Part shown: one piece after another, positions 40,533 to 53,400 of the stretch | Layout of the letters: each line of letters opens with the position of its first letter | Numbering within the stretch: the stretch's first letter is position 1 | Source: Lepiota brunneoincarnata | Lineage: Eukaryota > Basidiomycota > Agaricomycetes > Agaricales > Agaricaceae | DNA: 64,000 nt | Assembly: GCA_023014365.1 (NCBI GenBank) | Contig: JAEBUN010000041.1 | Location: forward strand, 1-64,000 | Direction of reading: 5' to 3' | Notes under the pieces: model-generated | Told to the model about the DNA's origin: nothing | Databases searched by the model: none | What the model saw: only the letters and a program-made list of their open reading frames with translations | Made by a program: the position numbers and the translations under genes

Positions 40533-43438
40533 ATGAGCACCAGGTCTCAACTTGAAGGTGCTGCAAGTGCATCCCTGCACCAAGTGGACAGTCTCAATGA
40601 TGGAGTTGTCCTGCTTGGCTCACAGGATGATCCAGCAACAGCGGTTACGACGTTAGTTACATGCTCACAATGCACATAGATTCCCGATGAAATACATGGT
40701 TTTTTAGACCTCAAGGCTAGAGTGGGTGATAGTGAGTCCTCTGGCAAGGAAGAGGAAGATTCTGGTATGCTTCAGCTACAAGTAATACGCTGTGAGTGAA
40801 TGAATATTGACTACTTGCGCTTGAAAGGTTTCATTAATGACGAGGATATCAAGGAACGCTCAGGGCAGCACTCAACGACCTCAAGCAACTTCTCTGCAAC
40901 TCAGGGCCGTCTTGGTGACAAGGAGAGGGTGCATAACAATTTGTTGGCACGGATTTCGGAACACTATGTCTTAAATTCATCTTCTCAGCAGGTGGAGAGC
41001 TCACCAACGGGTAGTGCTTCTCCCAGCAACTCATCTGGGGGTAGGGTGGCAGACCACCTTGTTCGACAGGTAACTTCTTCTGCGGATATGCTAGAAGGGA
41101 TATCAGAACTGGATGAATGTCCGATCTGGCAAGTCAGCTGTCGGGTAAGGCCTATCATGAGATATGTTGTGCTGAATTTGAAATAGTATTTAGCTGGGGC
41201 TGGAGGATGAGCTGGTACTTTTCCTCCTTTGCAGGGTTAAGCCACGACATGAACTCAAGTCGGCTTTTGCATGCGCTTCCATTTGTGGCTGGGTTTGCAT
41301 GGAAGCAATGATGAATAAACACTTGAGCCATCTCCTGCGACTCGCACCAGGAGTGATTCGTTCATATGATGGATTTATTCGACATCTTGTTGATCAAAAC
41401 AATCAGGAGGCCCTGCTCAGAATGCGGAAACCTGCAATCAAAGTAAAGGTCGGAAATTGGGTTTGGGTATGCACAGGATTGTACAAAGGAGACGTAGGGT
41501 ACGTGGTTGATGTGGAGGATGGAAAGGATGCCAGTGTCCTCCTGGTACCTCGATTGAACCCCCCGCAGCCGACGGACACCATACTTTCCAAAAGGAAGCA
41601 CAGCAAATCTCATCCGGAACCTGCATTGTTCAATGCCTCAACCATCAAATTATTGTATGACATCAGGCCCACCAGGTTGCGCGAGAATGTCTATCGTTTT
41701 ACAGGTTATACATTTGAATATGGGCTGATCTGAAAACCTTTGAGTATCTGTTCGATCTCAGCAACCTGTGCCCACCCACCCATGTCTCTGTTTGAAATGC
41801 TCTGAGACTCCAAGCATCCCACGTTTTCCATGTTGGGATTTCCATGACCTTTGGAATGGGTCTTCAAGGAAGGCAAAGAAGTACAAATTCTTTCCTCTGG
41901 CAAGTGAGGTTGTGTCATGGCCTTACAATCAGATTCGGTTGAAGTCGAGCTGGCCTCTGGTGAGGGGATCATCACTGTTCAGTGGGTCAACATATGAAAA
42001 CACATGAACACTGGCAACTTCGTGGAGGTGCTCAGTGGTCCTCATCAAGGGGAGACAGGATGGGTTGAGTATGTCAAGGGGCATGTGGTTCATGTTGTCC
42101 AACATACGTCCCACTCTACAGTGTCCCATGCTGTCAAGGTGCAGTACTTCATGGTACCGATTTGTTATGAACTAAGACCCCTTTAGAACTTTGAATTCCA
42201 CGCCAACTGGCTCAAAATCGCTCCCATTCCATTTTCACATGGGAACCAACACTCTCCATCAAGCACTATCATCTGTGCATGTGCTGACCCAATACCATGG
42301 CTTGGCACCACTGTCGTGATAAAGAAGCTTGGACACCCAATGAAGGGTCGTCATGCTATTGTTAAGGATGTCATAATCAAGCAGGCGACAGCAAGTGGAC
42401 TAAGACTTCTAGTGGAATTCACGTATCTAGACTCCGTGACTCCTTTTCAGCGTAGTGTCGTGGACTACGATGATGTTGTAGAAGCACAGTAGGCATTATC
42501 ATTTAAATCATGCTGTACGCTCATCTTGATTTATGGCCAGCCTCAAATGTAAATTGTACAATTGTCAACGGCCAGAGAGCAGCTCTTTCCGACCCAGCAA
42601 TTATGTTGGTCCAATAACTTCATTACCATGGCATCACAATGGAATCACCTCAAACAACCCCAGTGCCCTGGAAAATTCCGCTTCAACCCCCATGCCTGAC
42701 TGGTCTCTGTCTACACCTGCATGGAACCCATCATCACAAACCCTGCTCCCTAATCCGCTGTCAACACCTGCATGGGATCCTTCTTCGAGGTCCCCCACTT
42801 TGTCTTCACTATCACCTGCATGGGATCCCTCATCACAGATGCCTTTAGGTCCCTCGTCAAGTTCAGACACAGGACGATTCAATGTTAGTTCAACTCTAAT
42901 GCCCAGCACCTCAACGTTGGAGGACAGTCCATCAAATTCCTCCAGCCACCAGAACCCGGAACAAGCCTCTGCCGTACGCCCTCTGTTAGACCCATGACTT
43001 GCTGGCATCCAGCTGAAGGTATTGGTGACAGGTGGAGGATACACTGCCAAAGAGATGATTGTCACACTGGAGCTAACAAATGGCCAGCCTTCACTGAGAT
43101 ATATCAAGTGCAATATTCCCGCATTATTGAACCCAAATTGGGTCAGCCCCAAACATCCCACCCCTGTGCGCAATAATGGGGCGTTAGTGGTAATCAATGG
43201 CGAGCACTGCAGCAAGCTGGTGAGGTGGGTCCACCTTCAGTATGAAAACGATGAGGCGGTTATGATTTTGGCTGTGGTAAGAATGACAGAGGGTGTGATA
43301 GATGGATTCACCAGCGAATGGTTGGAATTAGGGGCCAAGGATGTTTGCTTAGCTTGCAAAACAAAGGAGCAGAAAACCATGCTCAATAAAATGCTTGAAG
43401 CGGCCTGTCAGGAAGCCCAGAAAACGCAGGCCAAATAA
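40533..43438 (+). pseudogene. SPT5-like NGN/KOW transcription-elongation protein, degraded cargo gene
   Basis: From an ATG at 40533 the spliced frame gives a Ser-rich N-terminus, an NGN-like domain (CPIWQVSCR joined at 41160-41240 to VKPRHELKSAF, then GWVCMEA and LAPGVIRS), a KOW domain (VGNWVWVCTGLYKGDVGYVV, VPRL), a second KOW (TGNFVEVLSGPHQGETGWVE), a third (WLGTTVVIKKLGHPMKGRHA), a tail with TPAWNPSS, TPAWDPSS and SPAWDPSS repeats like the SPT5 CTR, and a C-terminal domain (43022-43438) ending in a coiled coil. SPT5 with SPT4 binds RNA polymerase II. The frame 41299-42490 is continuous apart from TGA at 41731, 41803, 41845, 41905 and 41995 and TAG at 42184; CGA or CAG at those places restores the family pattern. 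Not functional as it stands. Confidence 0.75.
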
Positions 43439-45182
43439 TGTGAAATCAAGCCAAGCTGGTAAGCCGTCATTATTGGCCATGACTTGGATAATGATCCTAT
43501 CTGCAGGACTATATTCCTGGCTTACATACCACTCCCTTGGACACGGTTATGGAACTGATCAAGGGTCAAATTCACGCGATTGTCCTGCCTCATGTCTTGT
43601 ATGAGCAAGCAAGGAGACAACTTGAGACAAGGGTATTACAGAGGGCTCTAGTTTACCATCAAACTTCTTTTGCTGTTTCCAAGGACCCCTTTACATTCTA
43701 CCACCAACTGACCCACTGCATTTCTTTGTGCCTTGTAAATTGATGTATCATAACAACGTCTCTTGTTCAGATTTGGACATCCACTACCCTTGGGTTTGGC
43801 AGCAAAAGGACAATGCCTAAAATCTGGGCCCTACTAGGTATCTTAGTAACTGGACTCTTTGGGCTTACGGCGACGCTATTGCAGAAATCGTATATAATCA
43901 TGGTATCATCTCCTTACTGACATCAAATATTGCTCTCCCAAGTCCTCCCAGCTCCGACAACTGCCCTGCGGTGCACATTGTTATGGAGACTTCCAAAGCC
44001 ATAGCTGAAGACTCCTGCCCAGAGCAATCCGATAATGGTATTCAACCATGTCACTTATATCTTTATAGATCTGAGTGACCTGAGAACTTTAGCCTCAATA
44101 GAATCTGCCGAAGTAATCTCCCTTGCCAGTGACAACGATATTGGGTCTTCCATATCCAATGACGATCCAACTATGGCTTTAGAGATGGAGCATCTCCGTG
44201 CTCGCCTCCGGGAGGCCGACATGGTGCGTCAATTAATATATTCAACATGCTACCCAGCTTTTGACGCAGGCTCTAGCGCCTCCGTCAGATCGAAGTCATT
44301 TTAGAATGGGCTTCCTGGATTATCCACATCGTATTAGTGAGCAATCCACATTACTATCCAGGCCTTCACAGCCTGAACATTATGTTAGGTTCAAATGCGC
44401 CTATGGGGCCTGTGAGTCTGAGTACATAATTAAATTAAAATTTATCATCTGAGATCTGCCGCAATTCAATTGCTGTAAGGGCCTTGAGGGGCATGTGTCA
44501 GTAGAGACCGGCTGAATAAGTGACTGGTATACCCGACACCCAATTTGGCGTAGTATATCAGTGGGGCAAGGACTTTTTCGCACGCCCTTTTTCTTGTTCA
44601 TTCACCACCATCACTGGAGAAGGCAAGTCCTTCCATCGGCCATACCAGTAGTATAGTAGAACAGCGTATACCAAGAATAAATGCAAGGCAGGAGGTTAGG
44701 TAGAATGAAATCATTAAGCAAAAGCTTTCATTGCGACGACAAGTTGTACATAGGTGAGAGACAAAGTAGACAGGGGGCACTGTGTACGGCCACTGCCCAA
44801 TGTCTGGATTCCCGAAGAGATACGTGGGTCTCTTGATCTGGGGGCTCGGGTGATTAATGGGTGAGTGGGTGAGTGGTTCGTTCCTCTAATGAAGATGCTG
44901 ATATGATAAAATGAAGGCAGTATGGGTGAGCTCATTCCAATAACAGCACCTCAGCGATTCCCAAGCAACAGTGGCAGCCCGCCTATTTAGGGAACAAGGA
45001 AAGGGTTTCAAAGGATTGATCTTTCACGGGCTGGCCTCTGGCTTGTTCTTTCATGTTCACATTTTATCTTATCCGCGTGCTCGACCTTCACCACTTCCTC
45101 TATTTGCCTATTGGACTATGACACCCAAGGTGAGGCAGCTCTACATTTCATGTAGTTGCACTCAGTTTTTTTCCCAGCAGCC
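43439..45182. other. CACTA-like element interior, unrecognised frames
   Basis: Short + strand frames around 43790-44300 may belong to one gene with a hydrophobic segment (LLGILVTGLFGLTATLL) and an acidic, coiled-coil-like end (MALEMEHLRARLREADM). No family recognised. 44300-45180 shows nothing supportable. Confidence 0.3.
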
Positions 45183-46600
45183 AATGGCCAAGGATTTGAA
45201 ACCCAGCTCTCCAAGGACCTCTATGCCACTACCCCCAAAGGAAGAGCTCATAGGGCATGATTCTCATGAGATTGAGAATTGCAGAGCCGGCGCGGAGGGC
45301 ACTTATGATCCGATGGAACAGTATCTGGTACCAGATAGGTCATATGCAGAGCACATGGTATGGTCTCCTTCCCTTCTGTGGACCTTCCTTCTGAGACCTT
45401 ACATTCAGGGTGAGCGCCAGGAGATGTCTGATGACCGGATAGCTTGGCACATTGGGGAGGTTCGCAGGGAACTTTTCGATGCCCTTTATGGATGTCAAGC
45501 TGACCAGCACGCATTGGAGGGGAGGGTCTTTGAGCTCCAGGCTAGTTTGGAGCACTGCATGTCAAGCCAGGCATCGTTCAGCACGTCTCGTGATAAAAAA
45601 GTGGTAGGCTCACTTTCATCGATGTGTTGTGCTAGTAACAAGACGTCCCTTCATTTGCAGGATGCAACTAACAGTTATATTGGCGATATCAAAGAGAAAA
45701 TTTTGACAGAGATTCACTGTATTGAAGTCGAAATATCAAATAGGGACAAGCGAGTTTCCAGAGATAATGGCGGCCAATGCTTCCAAGTTGGAGTTGGATC
45801 TTTCACAGTCGAAACTAGACAACGTTGATTGTTCCAAGAAACTCAACCAGAAGATCATCATGCTTGGATCCCGGTATCTGTGTGAACATAATAGTAATTG
45901 TGCTCTTTTCAGGAAGCTTGACCAACAGATCAAGCGATTGTGCCCTGTGCAGGAAAATGACAACTCAAGGCACCTGAAAGAGTGGGTAGCCTGGGACGTC
46001 TATATAATTCGAGCTCTCTGCAAATCTTTGGAACAAGCCCTTGATGATCTTCCAGATTGACTCTATGCCCAAATTGCCCGGGATTGGAATGAATCGGCAG
46101 AGCCATTCGACGCTATTGGCTATCAATATCAATTGAAGCCCCATGTAGAAGAACAGCTGGCGCAAGTTGCCAAATTTATTGGTACGTATCCCTACCCGTC
46201 TTTCCACCAGTGTACTAACAGGGTCACGCAGCTGGATTCCAGAACTTTCACAGGAAGATCAATATGCTTTCTCCATCTTCCCTGCACAAAAAGTTGCAGT
46301 CGCTTGGCATTGGATTTGGGACATTTCTTCATGGTAGGTATATATGTCTCTTACTTATTGCAACATTTGATTTGACGCTTGTCGTTGGAAGACATAGGGA
46401 CCATGTTCTATGTGGCATTTTGGGTGTTCAAGGAGCAAGTCTATGATAGGAGAGGTTGGAATAGGTTCACTGCATGGAGAAGGTTTATTTTTGGTATTCT
46501 GCTATTTGGTGCCATATGTTTTGTTTTCGGCTATTACACTTTGGCTCCTGAAGAGGAAGACAGTCTTGCTCCCTCACTTTTCTATACTTGGTACTCATAG
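45183..46600 (+). CDS. coiled-coil membrane protein of unknown function, cargo
   Basis: Plausible exons from the ATG at about 45184: MAKDLKPSSPRTSM..., intron at about 45360-45410, then MSDDRIAWHIGEVRRELFDALY with a coiled coil (QADQHALEGRVFELQASLEH), another intron at about 45601-45660, and a helical region up to the stop at 46060. Further exons to about 46600 give KINMLSPSSLHKKLQSLGIG and a transmembrane segment FIFGILLFGAICFVFGYYTL near the end. The layout (long helical stalk, terminal membrane anchor) is KASH- or tail-anchor-like, which is of interest next to the SUN gene, but no domain match can be claimed. Exon joins and frame are uncertain. Confidence 0.35.
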
Positions 46601-49455
46601 CTATTTAATTTCACAGAAACGTGTACTGTGTCATCAACTTCTGTTTTACTCTTCTTTTGGAATTTGTTGTTCTGGTGCACACCCACCTAATGGCGACCCC
46701 ATTGTTCAAGTTGCCATAACACTACTTAACTGTTATTGCCCTCTCTTTCACATTTTGGGTCGTTATGTTAGCCCTGGCAGGTTTTTCTTTGATGGCCACT
46801 TAAGGTGATGCTTGTTCCAGCACAGCTCTTATAAATGCTGCTGCCTCCTTAGCCTGATGATACTGGAACCGCAGCATCCAATGGCGCAGCCAGGTCAGAG
46901 CGTGTAAGTGACATCTTACCTCATGGGACGTCAACATTGATTATAGTAGGCAATCCCCTGTTTCAAAGGAAGGTCTGGTTTCTCTGACAAGCGGTGCGCT
47001 GGTTTCTGATGTTCCAATTCCGTCCGTGTTCTTGTTTCTTGCATGTATGTCATTCTGACCAGTCTAGACATGGACACTTTTGGGAAGGGAAGCCAATTCC
47101 CAAGATTCAGTTCAAGAGAGGGGGAGTCACTACAAGGTACATGTTTTCTTTTTTTGTTTTAACTTGTTTGTCACTCTTCTGAAGAATTCTGTTTCAAGCG
47201 AGGATCCCACCTCCAAGGTGATCTTGACAGCAGATGCGTGGACCGTACTTATCCCTCAATTGCACAATGAAGACATTGCTCTAAACATTGGAAAAAGAAA
47301 AAGTGGTTCTGTTGGACTGAATGGTAGGAAGCAGCTCAAGAACAGGATCGACCTACAAGTGGTCCCAGAGCGACGTCCTGGACTTGCAGCTTGGTGCCTT
47401 AAAAGGCAGATTTGGCAGCAAGGCAAACAAGGTGCTACCGTACCTGAGGATACATCGGAAACAGAAAAACAAACCATTGAGGATGAGCTTCTAGGGGAAG
47501 AACAGGAAGAACAACTTCTTTCTATGGAGTACCCGTTAGATGCAACGGTCACTCACGCATCGTTGTTGAACTTAGGTATTGTCAATGGGTTTAGGTGTAC
47601 ATACACAGATAACTGAACTGATCTGCGCTCAGACCTCGATGTAGAAATGCGAATGGTGGACATCACTGAATCTGCGTCCATAGAGGTGGAATTGCCAAGC
47701 GAAGGAGAAGGGAATGACCATAGCGCGATACTATCGCAGGAGCACCCTGGTCTGTTTTTTCCCTGCCTTTTCATACCTGGGATATCAATAGAAATTATTA
47801 TGGAAGGGAGTGGATGTGTCAATAACGGCGAGAAGAACCAGCCCAATGTCAGCGAGAATGAGGAAGTCCGCTACAATGACCATGGTAGTGAGAATATTGA
47901 TGATGGCGACGAGAATGGTGAGAATGACTAGTATGGTAGCGGCAATAGATGTAACCAAGATCTCAACTGGAATTGTCACAGATTCAATGGAAGAGGGTCA
48001 GTGTCGAAGCATCGGTGACAGCGAAGAGAACAGCAAGTCTGCCGCCAGCAGGAATGACAATTTTGATATCAGGAGAGCCAGTGAATCCAATGGCCAGAGC
48101 GAACATAACCATGGTGAGCATGGCAAGGCCAGTAGCAAAAATGTCATCATTGATCGACAATCAATTGTTCGTCAAATCTTGATCCAACTATTGTAGAGAA
48201 CTTTTTGAACACAGAAAAAGGTGGCAAAGAAAAGGGCAATGGAAATCATACCGGTCCTCATGGTTGGTCATTCTATCAGTCTAACTATAGCAACCCCTAA
48301 TTGTGTTTCAGAATGCACGGACGAAACGGAAGGTATTTTCTTCGCGGTCTTGTGAGGCACACCTACCTATACTGTGAGCCCCAGATCCAATTATCGATGA
48401 CCAGAGTGAAAGGGGTGTTGATAATACCAATAATATAGACAAAGATGATTGTCGGAGCAAAGCAATGACTATTGATGGTATGTCTAGATTATCTTCCACG
48501 TTGCATTCAGATAAACACTTGGTTTAGATGACGTTGTGTATCAGAGCAGTCAGGGGCATATTCACAAAGTTGTCCACCAAAGCAGCAGAGAAAGCTGTAG
48601 TGACGGTCATGACAATGCTCACAGTTAGTCATTTTCTCACTCTAGGTTGTCATCAGCTGATAACATTCCAGGGCACATGGATGAAGAGCAAGATGAGATC
48701 GAGGGGACGGGTACAGACGGCATATATCTCACTATATCACAATGTGCACCTGGCTAACTGCGGGTCCCAGGTCACAACTTTGACAATCATAATGAAACGC
48801 GTACCAATAACTCCGACAAAAATGATGCAATTATGACTGATGGTATGTTTGGTATCCTTCTGCATTCCTTTTTGAATTATGACTGGGCTTAGGTGACCAT
48901 CAGGGCAACGACGTAGATATTCATGAAGCCGACTCCAAAAGCAACAGGAAATGGGTGTCTAGTGGTGTTCGAGTGGGGTCCGTGACCACAGAAGAGAGTG
49001 ACAGAATAATGAATATACAAGGTATACATTCCTTAGACTATCTTAAGTGTAGCTGACTCCTGTTCAGAAAATGATGAAAACAATATCCCCCGGAGCAGAG
49101 TGCACCGAGGAACCCAAACAGCTATTGACATTGTAAGCCAAGATTTTTGCCACAAGTACTCCATCTCATTGGAGTTAGCATTGCTGCAGTTGTGCCTATC
49201 GTCAAGGCTTGTGTTCCAAGCGCCCAATAACAACCAATGCCAGTTATGATGCTGATGATGACAGCGACAAAGATGAGACACAAATACACCATACGATCCA
49301 ACGTCATATCATGGACAAAAGCACACGAGAAGCCGACAACGGAAGCCGAATTTACACTCCCAAGCATTTCACCAAATTCGAGAATAGCCTGAAGGTATTT
49401 TAGTTCCTCCGTCCCGTGAATAGGATGAGTCATTTTGTAGAGGGATATTCGCAGC
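46601..49455. other. CACTA-like element interior with acidic repeat exons
   Basis: 47186-47616 (+) is open and reads TADAWTVLIPQLHNEDIALN and a Glu-rich end. From 47640 to about 49130 the + strand holds degenerate units rich in Asn, Asp, Glu and Ser (for example NDHGSENIDDGDENGEND), separated by stretches starting GGTATG and ending in AG, like repeated exon-intron modules. No domain is recognised. Confidence 0.35.
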
Positions 49456-50235
49456 ATGTTTGGCAGGCATTATGGATTCCAGAAGCCTTATCCGATTGAA
49501 ATACCTTCTAAGGAACAAGTCGAACGGTTTCGACAGACAGGCAAAGCCATAGATGGTCCCAACCTAGCTGACCTTAAATTGGATTTCATTGGCAGTTCCG
49601 TCTACACTCCTTGGAACAATCGTGCAGCTCTACTCCTTGCCTGCGATTATGTAGCGAGAGAGGACGCATTCATCGAGGATGAGACCCATGCTCAGGAGCA
49701 GGTTGCCCGAAGGGAAGGCAGCATTGCGTGACAGCGCAAGGTATGCGAGATTCCACCACTTTCCACAGGACATCAATTGATATGGGTCATTTTGAGCTTC
49801 GGGATCGTCAGGAGGCGGCCGCCATGCACTATAGGTCACATGGGCCTCAGATGGAACGGTTAGCAGAGCTCTGGAAACACCTTCCTAAAGAGGCGTGTAG
49901 CAGTGATGAAGCTGTTTGGTACAGCACCATCCGATACGAGATTGCAAGACCCACCTGGCGCAATCCCAAGATTGCAAGGTGGTTCAGGAGCTTCGATGCC
50001 TTGCATATGTCAATGTGATTCAGTGCAGATGGGAAGCCAGACGGCCCAGGTCAATTTCCTCATATTCGCTATGCCAATTCAACAGCGATAGACATCCACT
50101 CTAAGGCTCCCAAAGGGCTTCCACAGAACTTCTATGATGATATTTGGTACCACAGTCTGGATACAATTCAACAGGAGGCACTTGATGTGCAGCCCGAATT
50201 GGATCTCTTATTCCCCCTACCTATCCTTTGGTACG
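49456..50235 (+). pseudogene. unknown cargo gene fragment upstream of the transposase
   Basis: Frame pieces read KPYPIEIPSKEQVERFR, PWNNRAALLLACDYVAREDA, WRNPKIARWFRSFDALHMSM, then after a TGA at 50016 FSADGKPDGPGQFPHIRYAN and APKGLPQNFYDDIWYHSL. The TGA sits where CGA would read through. Proteins with this pattern are, as far as I recall, abundant in Agaricomycete genomes beside Tnp2-type elements. It may be the N-terminal region of the transposase system or a separate accessory protein. Confidence 0.4.
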
Positions 50236-50425
50236 TCGTGTCAATATTATCGATAGCTGCTCTCTCACACCAGAACCTGCAGCATTATAGAGTGATTTGA
50301 GCATGTTAGGGCACACAAAGACCGACCCTTGCCACCAAATCACCCTTCTTTGACCCCTCTTTGAAACGGTCACTACGTGAAGAGCTCATTGTGATCCCTT
50401 TATTGCACTTTAGGACACAAAGAAA

Positions 50426-53400
50426 GTGTTATATAGACATGTACTTGTTACCTGCTGTGCAACCTCCCACCCTTTGATGCCTCAATCATCCTTGAATAAT
50501 TGTTCCCAGTTGAATCCAGCCAGAGTCGCTGCTTTGGAATGGCTTTGTGAGGTAGAGCAATGTTTACATCGCCACAATACGCAGACGCTCCAGGATGAAT
50601 TTATGTCCCGCTCCTTTCAATTTGTGGGTTCACTGGAAAATTGTTCCATTATCGATTTGTTCATTGAGCCCAATACACTACTCTTGGATGTGGTCTCACC
50701 CAACAACTCCCTTGCCATGTCCCACGAGAGTTGGTTGGACCAGGAGCATCAGACAGCTAGGGACTTTCTCGACCACTATGCCAATGATGGAGAACTTGCA
50801 CCACGATTGAGCTGCTTGCTTGCAGAGATACAAGCAGATAAAATGTGTTTGAATCAGCTAAAGCAAGGCAAATGGAAGAGGCAGAGAAATCTAGTGCAGG
50901 AAGTGAACCAGGTCAACCCCGGTAAGCTGTGCGCTAGTGAACAAACAGACCTAACTCACGCCTTCTACAGGGGAGTATATGGTGTCACCATTCTTGGCCA
51001 TGGATCCCTGGCTGATTGTCATCTACATTACCACACTCTCCATTTACCTGCTCTCTGGTGCCTTGCAGAACCATTGCAGCTTCTATCTTGTGGCATTCCA
51101 GTTATTTCAAAATATTTCACTCCAGTCAAATGATACCCTCGCTGGCCATGCATCTTCAATCCCCAAGATGGTTGAGACACTCGCCCACCACTTGAATATC
51201 CAACCAAAGTATCATCCTTACATATGCTGTCCTCACTGCTTCTGCCTCTATGAGCCTGATGACAAGTACCCAGAAAATTGCACCCACATTGAGGCTCCCG
51301 GAGAACAACCATGTGGTAGCACACTGCGAGATCAGGGAACAAACAAGCCCAAGAGGGAGTATGTCATGCACGATTTCAAGGATTGGCTTGCTCGACTTTA
51401 TGCCCGCCCTGGCATGGAAGAGCTCCTCGATCGCAGCAACCTCTCTTCTCCCACCTCTGAAGTGATGGCAGATATATGGGATGCTCCCACTCTCAGGGAT
51501 TTTAAAGGACCAGATGGGAAGGGTTTTGCGCTGATATGCCAATTTCACGCCTATACATGAATTCTGTACTCCGGAACAATTCTTTACATAGAATCATTGG
51601 CTATATCATTAAAGAACTCTATAGAGGATTGGTACCATATCCCGTAGTAGCCAGTTTGACCGAACTGAGGATATTCGAGCCTCAGAAGTGTTCAAACCAG
51701 CTCATTATCACTAAGCTTAGTGAACCAAGCTATCAGAACGCTCTCCGGAGGGATTCAGGGCTCTACATAGCCTATCGAGTATACCCCGGTCGCATCAAGG
51801 GACCTTACGAGCAGTTTTCTGATGAACCCAAATGCGTTTGAACATAAAAGAATGTACCTAGTGGCTGTCGCAGGCGTATTACGTCTATAGCAAGTTCAAT
51901 AATGATGACCGGACCACGGAACAGAACGTCCAACGTTTGGGAGGCAATACCCGATGCCCAAAACCCTAGAAATATCAAAGACTCCTAATCAACAAGTGCT
52001 TTGTGGGTCCCGGCACTTTGGCATACTGCTTAACTGAGATTAATTACAATGGATCAAGGGATTGTCCATCCGCTATACATTCCGATCATAATTGATCCGG
52101 AAACTTAACGCGCTCGCGTGGATGCAGAATAATGCAGATGAGCACGGAACACGTCTGGCTGGATTTCCATTCGTTAATCAGAGAAAAACCCATAACCCAG
52201 GGTGAGGTAGAAATGCTGCCAAACCTTCCAAAATGTTCTACAGTGCCTGTAACAATTAAGCTTATTGTTTTCTATTTCATATTTACTATCTCTCATATGT
52301 ATCTAAACAATATAAATATGGTCGCACTTGTTCGTGAAGAAGCAAGAGGTCTCACCCCTGCTTCCACACGCAAGTCTGCGAGCCGTGATCAAGAATGGTT
52401 TCAGAGGGCTATTTAGTGTGTGTTGTTAAGTGTGATTTCTTCGGTCGTCGACCAACCCAGAGACAGAGACAGAGACCAGAGTTTAGAGTTTAGAGTTCCA
52501 GAGTGCTAGAGACAGAGACAGAGACAGAGACCAGAGTTCAGAGACCAGAGACCAGAGACCAGAGACCCAGCGCTTTGAATTGGCAGGGATTGTCCTTTCA
52601 TTGTTGCACTGTACAGCTAAGATAACTTCAACAGCTGTTCATTAACCTCTAAAAACACTACTCTCTTGAATTTCGCTGTCAGAACGCACCCCCAGAACAC
52701 CCTAAAAGACGAAACTGTTCATTATCTATCTCATTCCACTTGTATTAGCTTAAGCTTATCAAATTGCGGCTAAGCTTAGTGAAAACAAGCCCACTATCTA
52801 TATTAAAACAATGAAAGTTTCTCCACCTTTTCAGCGCGGAGTGGTGGGGCTGAGGGCTGCTTAATTTTTGGTCTCAATTTCGATGGGCTCAACCCATATG
52901 GGAACAAACAGTCCAGGAAACAGGTCACAGTTGGTGCCTTGTATCTGACATGTCTCAATCTCCCTCGTGCAATATGGAATCAAATAGAAAACATCTTTCT
53001 TGTCAGGATCATCCCCGGCCCAACGAAACCCTCCCTAACTCAGATAAATCATCTCCTAAGGCCCCTCGTTGATGTACTCCTGGAGCTTTGGAATGTTGGG
53101 ATATTTCTTAGATGTACCCCGCTGTTCCCAGCTGGCAGGAAAGTCACAGCTGCTCTCATTCCCCTTATCTGTGACCTACTCACTTCGAAGCAAGTGGCTG
53201 GTTTCGGAGCCCACAGCTGCATGCACTTTTGTTCACATTGTCAATTGACACTTGATGACCTCCTGAATCTTGATTTTCAGTCGTGGAAGCTGCGCACCAA
53301 GGAAACCCATATCGAGAGGGCAAAAGCATGGAAAAATGCTTCAACCAAGCTCGAGCAGGATGACATATTCTGAAAATATGGGATACGGTGGTCAGAACTG

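Noticed and set aside
51536..51841. About 100-codon frame (MNSVLRNNSLHRIIG) as a gene, also at 35380-35664
   Set aside because: It lies wholly within the 1302-bp solo-LTR-like repeat; possibly once coding for a full element but no evidence for a gene now.
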